NCBI GenBank assembly: GCA_009778915.1
Contig: WRFH01000001.1
Location: 186,001 to 250,000 of the forward strand
DNA: 64,000 nt
Reading direction: 5' to 3'
Source: Elusimicrobiota bacterium
Lineage (GTDB): Bacteria; Elusimicrobiota; Elusimicrobia; Elusimicrobiales; Elusimicrobiaceae
Positions 51,136 to 60,900 of the stretch are shown here, in pieces (the stretch's first letter is position 1; every line of letters begins with the position of its first letter). Position numbers and translations under genes: made by a program. Under the pieces are notes generated by a model. That model saw nothing but the letters and a program-made list of their open reading frames with translations. It was not told the DNA's origin and ran no database searches.

Positions 51136-52105
51136 TATAACGGTTTTCGGCGCGGGCATATGGGGCAGCGTTATTGCTCAGCATTTGGCCGGCAAGGGTT
51201 ATAAAATTACGCTGTGGGAATATTATAAAGAGCTGTTTGACAAGCTTTTTACCACGCGCGTACATCCGCATATAGAAAATTTTAAACTGCACGAAAATAT
51301 TAAGCTTGAACGCGATTTGGGCGCGGCCGTTAAACACGCGGACATGCTTGTTTTTGTAATTTCGTCCAAAAGCGTAAGGCATTTCTGCGAACAGTTAAAA
51401 CCGGTGCTGGGCGGCCGTAAAGTGCTTGTCGTCAGCGCGTCAAAGGGCATAGAAGACAAAACTTTTAAAACAATCTGCGAAGTGATTGAAGAAGAACTGC
51501 CGCATTTGAAAGACCGCGTGATGGCGTTCAGCGGCCCCAGTTTCGCGCTGGAAGTAGCGCGCGGAATACCGACAAAGATTTTAGTCGCCGGCCCGGACCA
51601 GGCTCTTGTAAAAGAAACGGCGGCGGTCTTTAACGGCGGGCCGGTTGTGACGGTTCCGTCGGACGACAGGAGAGGCGTGGAGTACGGCGGCGCAATCAAA
51701 AACGTCGTCGCCATAGGCTGCGGCATTTTGGACGGCATCGGCGACGGCGCCAACACAAAAGCCGCGCTCATTACTCAGGCCATGCAGGAAATGGCTACAA
51801 TCACTATGGTTCAGGGCGGCAAAGTGGAAAGCATTTATAATTTGTCCGGTTTGGGGGACGCTATTTTGACCGGCATGTCTTCAATTTCCAGAAACCGCCG
51901 GTTAGGAGAAAAACTCGGCCAGGGTTTAAGCCTTGACAAAGCGCGCGAACAAGTCGGGACCATCGCCGAGGGGGCGGACAGCGTAAGCAGCGTTTACCAT
52001 CTTGCCCGCCAGCACGGTTTGACGACGCCCGTTTTAGACGCGGTCTGGCAGATTTTAATGCAGGGCGCGGACAAAAAAGTTTTGCTTAAAGCGTTAGGTT
52101 TTTAG
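51122..52105 (+). CDS. gpsA: Glycerol-3-phosphate dehydrogenase [NAD(P)+]
   Basis: 327 residues from the ATG at 51122 (AAGG upstream). A Rossmann motif (VFGAGIWGSVIAQHLA), SASKGIEDKTF, AFSGPSFALEVARG, the catalytic Lys region YGGAIKNVVAIGCGILDG and LSGLGDAILT are all present. It reduces dihydroxyacetone phosphate to sn-glycerol-3-phosphate for PlsY. The next gene, an HU-like protein, starts one base after its stop. Confidence 0.93.
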   Translation: MKINNITVFGAGIWGSVIAQHLAGKGYKITLWEYYKELFDKLFTTRVHPHIENFKLHENIKLERDLGAAVKHADMLVFVISSKSVRHFCEQLKPVLGGRKVLVVSASKGIEDKTFKTICEVIEEELPHLKDRVMAFSGPSFALEVARGIPTKILVAGPDQALVKETAAVFNGGPVVTVPSDDRRGVEYGGAIKNVVAIGCGILDGIGDGANTKAALITQAMQEMATITMVQGGKVESIYNLSGLGDAILTGMSSISRNRRLGEKLGQGLSLDKAREQVGTIAEGADSVSSVYHLARQHGLTTPVLDAVWQILMQGADKKVLLKALGF

Positions 52106-52106
52106 T

Positions 52107-52370
52107 ATGAAGAAAGAAGATATAGTTAATAAATTATCTCTCAGCCTGCTTGACAAAAAACAGGCTGCGCAGGCTTTTGAAAAAGTTTTTGAGATTATTA
52201 AAGAAGGTCTCGAAAGAGACGGTAAAGTGATTATAAGCAACTTCGGCGTTTTTACAAAAGTAAGAACAAAACCCGTCACGCGCCATAACCCGAAAACTCT
52301 TGAAAAAGTAGACGTGCCGTCAAAAATAAAAGTCCGTTTCAAATCCTCCCCGGCAATTTTACAAAAATAA
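52107..52370 (+). CDS. HU/IHF-type DNA-binding protein
   Basis: 87 residues, the full HU fold: KKEDIVNKLSLSL, QAFEKVFEIIKEGLERDGKV, ISNFGVFTKVRTKP and RHNPKTLEKVDVPSK in the DNA-embracing arm, ending FKSSPAI. Short homodimeric nucleoid protein. Whether it acts like HU or IHF cannot be decided from this sequence. It is translated with gpsA (1-base gap) and followed by a family A repeat. Confidence 0.9.
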   Translation: MKKEDIVNKLSLSLLDKKQAAQAFEKVFEIIKEGLERDGKVIISNFGVFTKVRTKPVTRHNPKTLEKVDVPSKIKVRFKSSPAILQK

Positions 52371-52387
52371 AACCCAACAACTTTTTC

Positions 52388-52516
52388 CTCTCCCTTTCAG
52401 GGAGAGGGCAGGGTGAGGGTTTTGAACACAGAATATACACAAAATTTTTTTGTGCGTTGTTGTGACGCTAAGTTTGGTTTTTAACCTTATCGGCCCCTGA
52501 AGGGGAGAGGAAAAAA
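52388..52516. repeat. Family A palindromic repeat, single full copy
   Basis: CCTCTCCCTTTCAGGGAGAGG hairpin (with one base beyond 20 omitted), GGGTGAGGGTTTTGAACACA, ATATACAC, then CTTATCGGCCCC, ending GGGGAGAGG. The order matches 6184-6315. No gene is present in this 166-bp gap. Confidence 0.65.
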
Positions 52517-52537
52517 ATTGGAGGACGGAGTCTTATT

Positions 52538-52951
52538 TTATGCGGCTATTTTTGATTTTTCCAAAACTTCCACCGCGCGTTCCGTGTCGTTTACTACGAT
52601 TATAAGCCGCGGCGCGTATTGTTCGCCGACGGAGCCGTATATCGCGGTTATGTTAATACCTTCATTGCCCAAAATAGCGCCTACGTCTCTTATCATTCCT
52701 ATGCGGTTTTTAGCTATTATGCAAATCGCGTCCGTTTTTACGCTTGTAAAACCGGCTTTTGTTATAGCGCGGCTTATCTCGTCCGAATCATTGTCTATGG
52801 CGAGCCTCACGACGGCGGAGTCATAACGCACGTCCTGCGATATGGCTATAATGTCTACGTTTTCCCGCACAAACAGGTCCGTAAACGCTTTCAAAGCGCC
52901 GGGCTGGTTTGCAAGAAAAATACTGTACTGTTTTATTAAAGTTATCGGCAT
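52538..52951 (-). CDS. Tandem ACT-domain protein
   Basis: 137 residues made of two ACT domains: IFLANQPGALKAFTDLFVRE in the first and AKNRIGMIRDVGAILGNEGI in the second. Stand-alone double ACT proteins usually bind amino acids and act as regulatory or sensing subunits. No enzyme is fused to it. The likely ligand is unknown. AAAAGGG lies about 12 nt upstream, a longer than usual spacing. Confidence 0.8.
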   Translation of the reverse strand: MPITLIKQYSIFLANQPGALKAFTDLFVRENVDIIAISQDVRYDSAVVRLAIDNDSDEISRAITKAGFTSVKTDAICIIAKNRIGMIRDVGAILGNEGINITAIYGSVGEQYAPRLIIVVNDTERAVEVLEKSKIAA

Positions 52952-53014
52952 AAAAAAATGTACCCTTTTATATAAATCTGCAATAATTATAGCAAATACT
53001 TTTAATCATTATTA

Positions 53015-53020
53015 TATAAT
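53015..53020 (+). promoter_or_regulatory. -10 box, probable leaderless start
   Basis: TATAAT ends 6 nt before the ATG at 53027, with no Shine-Dalgarno. Confidence 0.45.
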
Positions 53021-53026
53021 GTAAAT

Positions 53027-54649
53027 ATGAAAATTTTCGGCAGGACCTCTGGGTTAATATTTTTTATTTTGACGGCTGTTTTTTCTTACGCTGCGGTTTT
53101 TACTTCGTCTGACGGACAGTTCTCCATTGATATGCCGGCTGGCTGGGCAACCGCGAAAACAACCGTTGAAAATTCCGTGCTCAGCATCACAAAAGGCGCC
53201 AGCAGAATAGATTTCAAAATCCGTCCGGACTGCGCGAACGAAGACTGCATTACGCAGAAAATGAACGACGACCTTCTTGACGTAAAATCCCGCAAAATGA
53301 CGGTTCTGGCCAACACTTACACCGGCGAGGAAATAAAAAACGTTGAGTTTTCCACCGGCGAGCCTTTTCTATATATCAATTTTTCAACGCCGAAAACGGA
53401 TTACAGCGCCGGTTATTTTATGATAAACAAGCGCGCCTATTCCGTGCTGGCGCAAAACGTGACTTACGCGGAATCCGATTTATATTTTTCCTACATTTCC
53501 CCGAAAGCGGACAAAGGCGGCTATGACACTTACGCGCTGCCGCAGGTGCAGGAAGAAAATATTAAAGATTTCAAAAATCCGCAGACGGATACCGCCGCCG
53601 CGCCGCAGGCTTCCGCGCCGTCCGCTGTCCCGGCCGCGAACACAGCGCCCGCGCCGGCAGTTTCCGCGAGACCGAAAATATCCAGACATGACATACATAA
53701 AAAACTAAAAGAAATTTTTGAAACTCATAAAAATTTTACTTTTGTAAGCAAAAACATGCCGCCGTCCGTGCGTTCGCTGGGGAGGATTTTTGATGTCGCT
53801 GTGCTGGTTTTTATAATTTACGCCGCGCTGTTATTTTTATTTTTGCTTCTCAGGGTTTTTGTCCGCGGACGCGCGCCGGAGCTGGTTGTCAACCCCGCGT
53901 CTCCTTACCCGATAAAATTTAAAAGGCTTTACGGCACGCCGTCGCTGATTTTCCGCGCGCGGGACAACCAGGGCGCAGCTTTTCTTTCTTTTACGACGAG
54001 GTGGGGAGGAGTATTCCAGTTTTTCGGCGCGGCGTTTATTATTCTTTGCGTGTTGTTTATGTGCGCGGCAAGCTTTAACGAAACTTTTGATTTAATAAAA
54101 ATCAATCCGGCCCGCTATATGACGGTATATTCCGTTTCCGCGTTAATTTTGGCGATAGGTATTTTTGTCTGGGCGCTCGGTGCCGTTATATCGCTTGTCA
54201 CTCTGCGGGAATTTACGCTTTACAATAAAAACGGCAAAAAATCCGTCTACGTTTTGCAAAAAGGCTACGGCATAACAAAAGAAGTTTACACCGTCTATTA
54301 CGCGCATACGAAAGAGACTATGACTTTTGAGCGCGCCAAATTTTCGTTCAAACGCAAATGGCGGATGTTTGACAGCCAGGGCGACGAAATGGCGGTCATT
54401 GAGGAAACTTCCGCGCTGCGGTCTTTATGCAGAAAAATATTCGGACATATGTGGGGCCTGTTCAGGGCAAGTTATAAAGTCAGCGGCGTTTTGGACAGCA
54501 CCGGTTTTATTTATAACCACCATACGGTGTTTGACGAGTTTACGGCGAATATCGACAAGCCGCAGGCGCTTGACGCGCTTGACCTGCTGGTCGCCGCGCT
54601 TATAATAAATATAAGGGACCAGGATTTCTGGCACCCGTCTATAAATTAA
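53027..54649 (+). CDS. Membrane protein of unknown function
   Basis: 540 residues. Signal peptide or first helix (residues about 8-24), a periplasmic domain of about 150 residues beginning SSDGQFSIDMPAGW (reminiscent of PsbP/DUF1795-like lipid-binding folds, not certain), a Pro/Ala-rich linker (about 185-215), then three or four membrane helices (about 260-290, 325-355, 365-395) and a C-terminal cytoplasmic domain with LREFTLYNKNGKKSVYVLQK and DQDFWHPSIN. I cannot name the family. The next gene starts directly at its stop, so the two form an operon. Confidence 0.6.
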   Translation: MKIFGRTSGLIFFILTAVFSYAAVFTSSDGQFSIDMPAGWATAKTTVENSVLSITKGASRIDFKIRPDCANEDCITQKMNDDLLDVKSRKMTVLANTYTGEEIKNVEFSTGEPFLYINFSTPKTDYSAGYFMINKRAYSVLAQNVTYAESDLYFSYISPKADKGGYDTYALPQVQEENIKDFKNPQTDTAAAPQASAPSAVPAANTAPAPAVSARPKISRHDIHKKLKEIFETHKNFTFVSKNMPPSVRSLGRIFDVAVLVFIIYAALLFLFLLLRVFVRGRAPELVVNPASPYPIKFKRLYGTPSLIFRARDNQGAAFLSFTTRWGGVFQFFGAAFIILCVLFMCAASFNETFDLIKINPARYMTVYSVSALILAIGIFVWALGAVISLVTLREFTLYNKNGKKSVYVLQKGYGITKEVYTVYYAHTKETMTFERAKFSFKRKWRMFDSQGDEMAVIEETSALRSLCRKIFGHMWGLFRASYKVSGVLDSTGFIYNHHTVFDEFTANIDKPQALDALDLLVAALIINIRDQDFWHPSIN

Positions 54650-55339
54650 ATGAAAAAAATATTTTTTATCTTTTCCATGTTTCTTTCAGTCTGCGCGGCG
54701 GCGGAGTGCTTATCTGCTGACTTTTTTTCAAACACTTATCATTACGTCATAAATAAATACGACATAAACAAAGGCGTCTTAAATTTCGGCTGCCACGCGG
54801 TGCGGCTTAACAATGATTGGTTTTTGACCGCCGCGCACTGCTTTCTTGCCGTCGGGGACGGGGAGCAAAAAATTTCTTTTAACGGCGCGCCTGAGGTAAA
54901 AGCGGAAGTTTTTGTAAAAGACGCTTTTAAAAACGGCTTTAACAACGCGGACGATATAGCGCTTATAAAGACGGACGGGGGAGTACCGGGTTTAGCAAAA
55001 AACGTAACGCTTATCACCGTCGGGGACGATTATTATGATATTCAAGGCATGTTTTCCGCGGCTTTAGTCACACAGAAAGGGGCCGAAGTTTCCTGCGCCG
55101 AGGGCGGCAAATATATGGCCGGCAGCAAAGACGGCATGATAGAAAATCTTTATATCGGCGAAGGATTTTCCGGCGGCGGTATTTGGGACGAGAACGGAAA
55201 TCTGCTGGGTATAATTTCAGGCGGAGTAAATTTGACTTCCGGATTTGCCGCTTTTAACGCGGACAATCTGGCATTTATAAAATCTCATATTCCCGGTCTG
55301 AAAACGAAACCGGCAAAAAATGCGGCTGTTACGCCGTAA
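54650..55339 (+). CDS. Exported trypsin-like serine protease
   Basis: 229 residues with a signal peptide (to about CAAAEC). S1-type chymotrypsin fold with the full triad: H63 in FLTAAHCF, D102 in NADDIALIKTD, S174 in GEGFSGGGIWDENG. The usual GDSGGP becomes GFSGGGI, with Phe instead of Asp before the Ser, an unusual oxyanion-loop variation. A pair of Cys (GCHAVR and AHC) forms the standard disulfide. Likely a periplasmic protease of limited specificity. Its stop overlaps the convergent APC gene by 11 bases. Confidence 0.8.
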   Translation: MKKIFFIFSMFLSVCAAAECLSADFFSNTYHYVINKYDINKGVLNFGCHAVRLNNDWFLTAAHCFLAVGDGEQKISFNGAPEVKAEVFVKDAFKNGFNNADDIALIKTDGGVPGLAKNVTLITVGDDYYDIQGMFSAALVTQKGAEVSCAEGGKYMAGSKDGMIENLYIGEGFSGGGIWDENGNLLGIISGGVNLTSGFAAFNADNLAFIKSHIPGLKTKPAKNAAVTP

Positions 55340-57365
55340 ATTTGAAGTTTACTTCTCTTCCTTCCCACAAAATATCGACGGTTACCGGGTGGTCAAGTTT
55401 TTTATCTTTTACCGCGCCCCAGGCCATTGCCATGCGCTCTAACTGGTCCTGCGCGCCGTAGGTGCCGGAAACGCCTAAAATAATTTTGTCCGCGTTAGCT
55501 TCCGTGGCAACTTGGCTAAGCGCGTAATAAGGATCATTAGATTCAACCATCAGCGGGATTACGGCGTGGCCGTATTGTTCCGCTATCAAAATTACGTTTG
55601 AAAATATTTTTTTGTCGTCCAGCGGCGCGGCTTTCAGGGAGCCTTTGCCGAACATCGTGTCCGGCGACGGCCTTGCGTAAAGCACTATAATATCAAAACT
55701 GTCGTCCTTCATATTTTTTAAAAACTGTTCCAGGTGATACATATTTTCAGGGTCTTTAACGCCTATGACGACGCGGTTTTTATGCGTCAGTTCCGCCCGC
55801 ATTGCCTCGCCCAGAGTAGACATTGTCGTCGTGTTAATCTCTTCCCTGTGTCCTTCTTCAAACATTATGTTCGCTTTTTTGGCGTTAAATCTTTCGGAAA
55901 TATAAAATACCGAAAATAAGAACGCCGTGAACGCAAGACCGGAGATTGTAGCCACTTTTTTTGTTATAAGATTAATTGAAGCCACCGAGAAAAAGAATAA
56001 AAATATAACCGACGCGCCGACGGGCAAGCTGTAGTTTTTGTAACGTATGTTAAACGGCACCAGAAAAGTCCGCGCGTGCGGGCGTTTTACGCGCAGCAGT
56101 ATCGTGGACAGCGTTTGCAGCACTATGCTCCACAGAACGCCGAATGCGTACGCCTCTCCCAGCACGTAAACTTTGCCGTGCGAAATAAAAATTACGGCCA
56201 GTTGTATGAAAACTATAAAGTTAATCATACGATAAGTGGTGCCGTATTTTTTATGTATTTTTCTGAACCTGTCAGTCAAAATGCCGTCTTCGGCCACGCG
56301 GTTTAAGACGGCGTTAGAGCCTATGATGGCCGTGTTGACCGCGCCGGCAAGCATAACCGCGCCGCAAAGCACCAGCGCGCCCTGCATGATAATTCTTAAA
56401 ATTTCAGGCCCGTAAAGTTCCATGGCAAGGCCGGCAAGCAGGTTCTCATAATATTTCGTGGCCACAAGTTCGGACGGTATTATGATTGAAGCAAGAAACG
56501 TAAGCCCGCCGGTAAAAAGCAGAGAGAACAGAAAAACCGTCAGCGCGGCTTTCTTTAAATTTGCTATTTTGGGATATTCGATTTCGCGGTAAACCTGCGC
56601 CAGCGTTTCCAGGCCGCTCAAAGCCAGAACGCTGTGGCCGACTGCCATCAGCACGCCCAGCAGGCCGACGGCTTTAAACCAGTCAAAATTTTTGCTCCAG
56701 CCAAGAGCGTAAGGCGCAAAATCAGGTTTGAACGGCGGCAGTTTGACATGGCCTCTTATGAGAATGGTAAGCAGCGCCCACAGCGCGAGTATTATGGCGA
56801 CGAGCATTGAAATAATAACTATTTTTGCGCTTTTGTCCGCGCTTTCTGAAATGCCTTTTATGTTCTGCCGCCAGAAATAAAGGGTAACCAAAACGGCGAA
56901 AGCCACGGCGAAAACATTGTCCGGCACAGGGAAAGTCAGGTCCATATAAGAGAATACCGACTGTATGAACCCGGACAAATAATGTCCGGCGGAAACGGCG
57001 CTTATCGGCCCGGTAAGCACAAAATCAAAAATTATGGCTGACACGGCGATTTTCGCCATTCTGTTGCCGAGTCCCTCTTTGACAACCTTATAAATACCGC
57101 CGCGCACGAATAAAGAGCTGGATTCTATATAAACCAAAAGCAGCGGCCCCGCTCCCAGCATTACTATTAATATATACCACGGGAACGCCGGCCCGAAAGC
57201 GCGCATGGCGATACCGCCGGCGTAGAAAGCGCTGGAGCCGAAATCGCATAACACTACCGCCGCCGCTTTCCAAAAAGGGATAAACGTCAGAACGGCGGTG
57301 GTGATAATCATCACTTTTTTGACGCCCAGAGGGCTTTTGGTAGTTTTTTGAGGGTTGTCTGGCAT
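55329..57365 (-). CDS. APC-family transporter with UspA-like C-terminal domain
   Basis: 678 residues. About 12 membrane helices in the first 490 residues with the APC-family consensus (ALSGLETLAQVYREIEYPK, SNAVLNRVAEDGILTDRF). Residues about 515-678 are cytoplasmic and resemble the universal stress protein fold (HKNRVVIGVKDPENMYHLEQ, IIVLYARPS, ADKIILGVSGTYG). Transporters of this layout are thought to be regulated through the UspA domain. The substrate, probably an amino acid, is unknown. The start shares a base with the EIIA stop. Confidence 0.8.
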   Translation of the reverse strand: MPDNPQKTTKSPLGVKKVMIITTAVLTFIPFWKAAAVVLCDFGSSAFYAGGIAMRAFGPAFPWYILIVMLGAGPLLLVYIESSSLFVRGGIYKVVKEGLGNRMAKIAVSAIIFDFVLTGPISAVSAGHYLSGFIQSVFSYMDLTFPVPDNVFAVAFAVLVTLYFWRQNIKGISESADKSAKIVIISMLVAIILALWALLTILIRGHVKLPPFKPDFAPYALGWSKNFDWFKAVGLLGVLMAVGHSVLALSGLETLAQVYREIEYPKIANLKKAALTVFLFSLLFTGGLTFLASIIIPSELVATKYYENLLAGLAMELYGPEILRIIMQGALVLCGAVMLAGAVNTAIIGSNAVLNRVAEDGILTDRFRKIHKKYGTTYRMINFIVFIQLAVIFISHGKVYVLGEAYAFGVLWSIVLQTLSTILLRVKRPHARTFLVPFNIRYKNYSLPVGASVIFLFFFSVASINLITKKVATISGLAFTAFLFSVFYISERFNAKKANIMFEEGHREEINTTTMSTLGEAMRAELTHKNRVVIGVKDPENMYHLEQFLKNMKDDSFDIIVLYARPSPDTMFGKGSLKAAPLDDKKIFSNVILIAEQYGHAVIPLMVESNDPYYALSQVATEANADKIILGVSGTYGAQDQLERMAMAWGAVKDKKLDHPVTVDILWEGREVNFKFTA

Positions 57366-57832
57366 TATTGTTTTACGATTTTAAGAACTTCGTCGGCGGT
57401 TTTGGCCTGCGTCAGCCGTGTTACAAAGCTGTCTTTAAATTTCTCCGACAACTGGGCCAGTATTTGCAGATGTGTCTGGAAAAACGACGGGTTTGACGGG
57501 GAAATAAACAAGAACATTACCTTGATGTCTATATTATCCGCCATAGAGTCCTTAATGCCGTCTTTTACTACGGCCATGGCGGCGCGGCAGACGGATATTC
57601 CGTCAACCCTGCAATGCGGTATGCTTAAGCCCGTGTCTAAAGTGGTGGTTATACTTTCCTCGCGTTTAAGCACGCGGTCTAGAATATCAGCGGTGTCAAC
57701 GTTAGCCAACCCCGCGCAGGCCAGGTTTACAAGCTGCTTAATAAGCTCCCCTTTCTGCATGTCCGCTTTTTCAATTAAAAGCGTGTTCTTTTCATTTAAC
57801 AAACTGCTTATTGAAACCGTTTCCTGTTGCAT
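57365..57832 (-). CDS. PTS EIIA (fructose/nitrogen type) domain protein
   Basis: 155 residues. The conserved phosphorylation site is GLSIPHCRV, with the active-site His, and the fold matches EIIA-Ntr/Fru (ILDRVLKREESITTTLDTG, FLFISPSNPSFFQTHLQILA). No PTS membrane component or HPr gene is nearby, so a regulatory rather than sugar-transport role is likely. It is translationally coupled (TAATG) to the APC transporter, which it may control. TATAAT lies 6 nt before its ATG. Confidence 0.85.
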   Translation of the reverse strand: MQQETVSISSLLNEKNTLLIEKADMQKGELIKQLVNLACAGLANVDTADILDRVLKREESITTTLDTGLSIPHCRVDGISVCRAAMAVVKDGIKDSMADNIDIKVMFLFISPSNPSFFQTHLQILAQLSEKFKDSFVTRLTQAKTADEVLKIVKQ

Positions 57833-57838
57833 ACTAAC

Positions 57839-57844
57839 ATTATA
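57839..57844 (-). promoter_or_regulatory. -10 box, probable leaderless start of the EIIA gene
   Basis: Minus-strand TATAAT ends 6 nt before the ATG at 57832, no Shine-Dalgarno. Confidence 0.5.
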
Positions 57845-57927
57845 TCACAAAATTTTAACGCCGGTTCGCGGGAACGGCTGATTATGGATAAAAAACGGCC
57901 CGCTCTGTCAAGTGTTTTGCCGGGCGG

Positions 57928-57956
57928 TTGTTCAAAACCCGCGCTAAATTTAATAT
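57928..57956 (+). promoter_or_regulatory. Promoter of the megasynthase gene
   Basis: TTGTTC (57928-57933), 17-nt spacer, TAATAT (57951-57956), giving a leader of about 25 nt with AAGGAG before the start. The rest of the gap contains no ORF. Confidence 0.55.
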
Positions 57957-57988
57957 CATTAATGTATAACCATTTAAGGAGTATGTTA

Positions 57989-60900
57989 ATGTCAAATAAA
58001 AATTTGGAGCCTATAGCCATCATAGGTATAGGCGCAATAATGCCCGAAGCGCCGGACAAAGACATTTTTTGGCAAAACATTATAAACGGCAAGAACTGCA
58101 TAACCGAAGTATCTAAAGAAACCCACTGGGACCCCGCCCTGTTCTACAGCCCGGACCATAGCGCGCCGGACAAAACTTATTCCAAAATAGGCGGTTTCAT
58201 ACGCGGTTTTAAATTTGACTCCCTTAAATACAGAATACCGCCGCAGGTGGCAAAACAGATGGATATGGTCCAGTGTCTGGCGGTTGAAGCAACGGCTATG
58301 GCCCTTAAAGACAGCGGCTATGACGCTAAAGAATTTGACCGTACCCGCACGGCCGTTATCATAGGCAACGCCATGGGCGGCATGAAAGGCGAAATGTCCA
58401 ACACCCGCGCCAACGCCCCGCTTTTCAATGAAATCATAAAGAAAACCAAAACCTTTGCCTCTTTAACTCCGGCCCAGGCCGAGAGTCTGATTAACGAAAT
58501 CCGCGCCGGAGTGGACGAAGTTTTCCTGCCGATAACCGAAGACACAATGCCCGGCGAACTTTCAAACGTAATAGCCGGCCGCGTGGCGAACGTTTTTAAC
58601 CTTAACGGCACCAATTTTACGGTGGACGCCGCGTGCGCCACGTCAATAGCCGCGCTGGACCAGGCCGTCAACGGCCTCAGAATGGGTAATTACGACATGG
58701 CCGTCTGCGGCGGCGTTGACCAGATGATGAGCCCGAGCGCGTATATAAAATTCTGTAAAATAGGAGCTTTATCGGCGGACGGTTCTTATTCTTTTGACAA
58801 ACGCGCGAACGGTTTTGTAATGGCCGAGGGCGCCGGCATAGTCATAGTAAAACGCCTGTCCGACGCTGTCCGGGACGGTGATAAAATTTACTGCGTTGTC
58901 CGCGCCGTGGGCGCCAGCAGCGACGGCAAAGGCAAAGGCATTACCGCGCCCAACCCTAAAGGCCAGAAACTTGCCGTTGAAAAAACTTTTGAGCAGCTTG
59001 ACTACGGGTACGGCGACATAGGGCTTATAGAAGCCCACGGCACTGCAACCGTGGTTGGCGACGCGGTTGAAGTCACCGCGCTTAACGAATGTTTCGGCTC
59101 TAACGCGGCGCACGCGTCGATAGGCTTAGGCTCCATAAAATCGCAGATAGGCCACGCGAAAGCGGCGGCGGGCGCGGCGTCTTTAATCAAAACGGCTTTG
59201 GCTCTGTATAATAAAGTGCTGCCGCCGTCAATTAATTTTGTTGAACCCAACCCGCGCATTGACTGGGCGAACAGCCCTTTCCGCGTTATAACTAAAACCG
59301 AACCGTGGAACGCGGATAAAATCCGCAGGGCTAATATTTCGTCTTTCGGTTTCGGCGGAACCAATTTTCATGTTGCTTTGGAAGAGATGCACCCAGGTCT
59401 TACAGTAAAAAAAGAAGTTAAAACCGCCGCGTGCAGCATGCCGTCGGCGGCCCCCGTTAAGGAGACTTTAATGAACACCAGGTACGAACTCTTAGTTGAA
59501 GGTGACAAACTGCAGGGGGAAATGTTAACTTTCTCCGGCGCTACAAAGCAGGAACTTATTAACGAATTACAGCGCGCGGTCAAAGAATCACACTCCAATC
59601 CTTTATATATACCACAGACTGCCTATAAAAACCATCTCGCTCCTCAAAAACATTATGCTGTTGTAATAAATGTAGAAAACGCCGGCAAATTTAAAGAGAA
59701 AATTGAATTTTTTATAAAAATTTCTTCGACGATGGACGTCTGGACGCAGGATTCGCTGCATTTAAAGATGAAAGGTATTTATCCTTTTAATCCGTCAAAG
59801 CACACGCCCAAAGTCTGTTTTATGTTTCCCGGCCAGGGCTCCCAGTACGTCGACATGATGAAAGATTTATCCAGCAAATATAAAGTCGTAAAAGACACTT
59901 TTGACGAAGCCGACAAAATTTTAAAATCCTTAATAGACACGACGTTAACCGAAGTAATCTGGTCCAAACCCGGCGAAAGCAAAGAAGACTACGCCCGCCG
60001 CGAAGAGGCCATTAAACAGACGCAGATGACGCAGCCGGCGGTAATGACGGCCGACGTGGCAATGATGCGCCTTTTATCCTCTTTCGGCATAAAACCGGAG
60101 GTTGTAATGGGCCACAGTCTTGGCGAATACGCGGCCGCTGTCGGCGCCGGTATTTTTGATTTTGAAAACGGTTTAAGGTCCGTCACGACGCGCGCCAAAT
60201 CAATGGCCAATATAAAGGTTGAGGACCCGGGCGCGATGGCGTCAATTTCCGCGCCGGTGGAAACTGTTGAGCCGGAACTTAACAAAATCAGCGGTTATAT
60301 CGCGATAGCAAATAAAAACTGTCCTTCCCAGACGGTAATCGCCGGCGAAAAGAAATCGATTAACGAAGCCGTAAAAATGTTTACCGATATGGGCATACAG
60401 TCGGTTCTGGTGCCGGTGTCCGCCGCTTTCCATTCGCAGATTATTAAACCCGCCGAAGCGTCTTACAGAGAGTTTTTGAATACGCTTACCGTCGGCGTGC
60501 CGCGCATCCCGATAACCTCTAACGTCACGGCGGACTTTTATCCGTCGGACCCAGAGAAAATTAAAGATTTGCTGGTTGAACAGCTTGTAAGTTCTGTAGA
60601 ATGGATAGAGCAGCTTAAGCGCACCTATGATTCCGGCGTAAGACTGTTTGTAGAATGCGGCCCGAAACGCGTTTTAAGCGCGTTCGCCGCCAGCACGCTG
60701 GACGATAAAAAAGATATAAAAGTGCTCGCGTCAAACCACCCGAAGAAAGGCGGCATAAGCGAGTTTAACGACTTACTGGCAAACCTGACCGCCAGCGGCA
60801 TACCGCTTGACTGGGGCGGGACTGATTTAAACGACGCGGGCGATATTTTAAACCCGGCCTACAGGACCTGGGCGCTTGGCGGGAAAGCGGAAAGTTCAGC

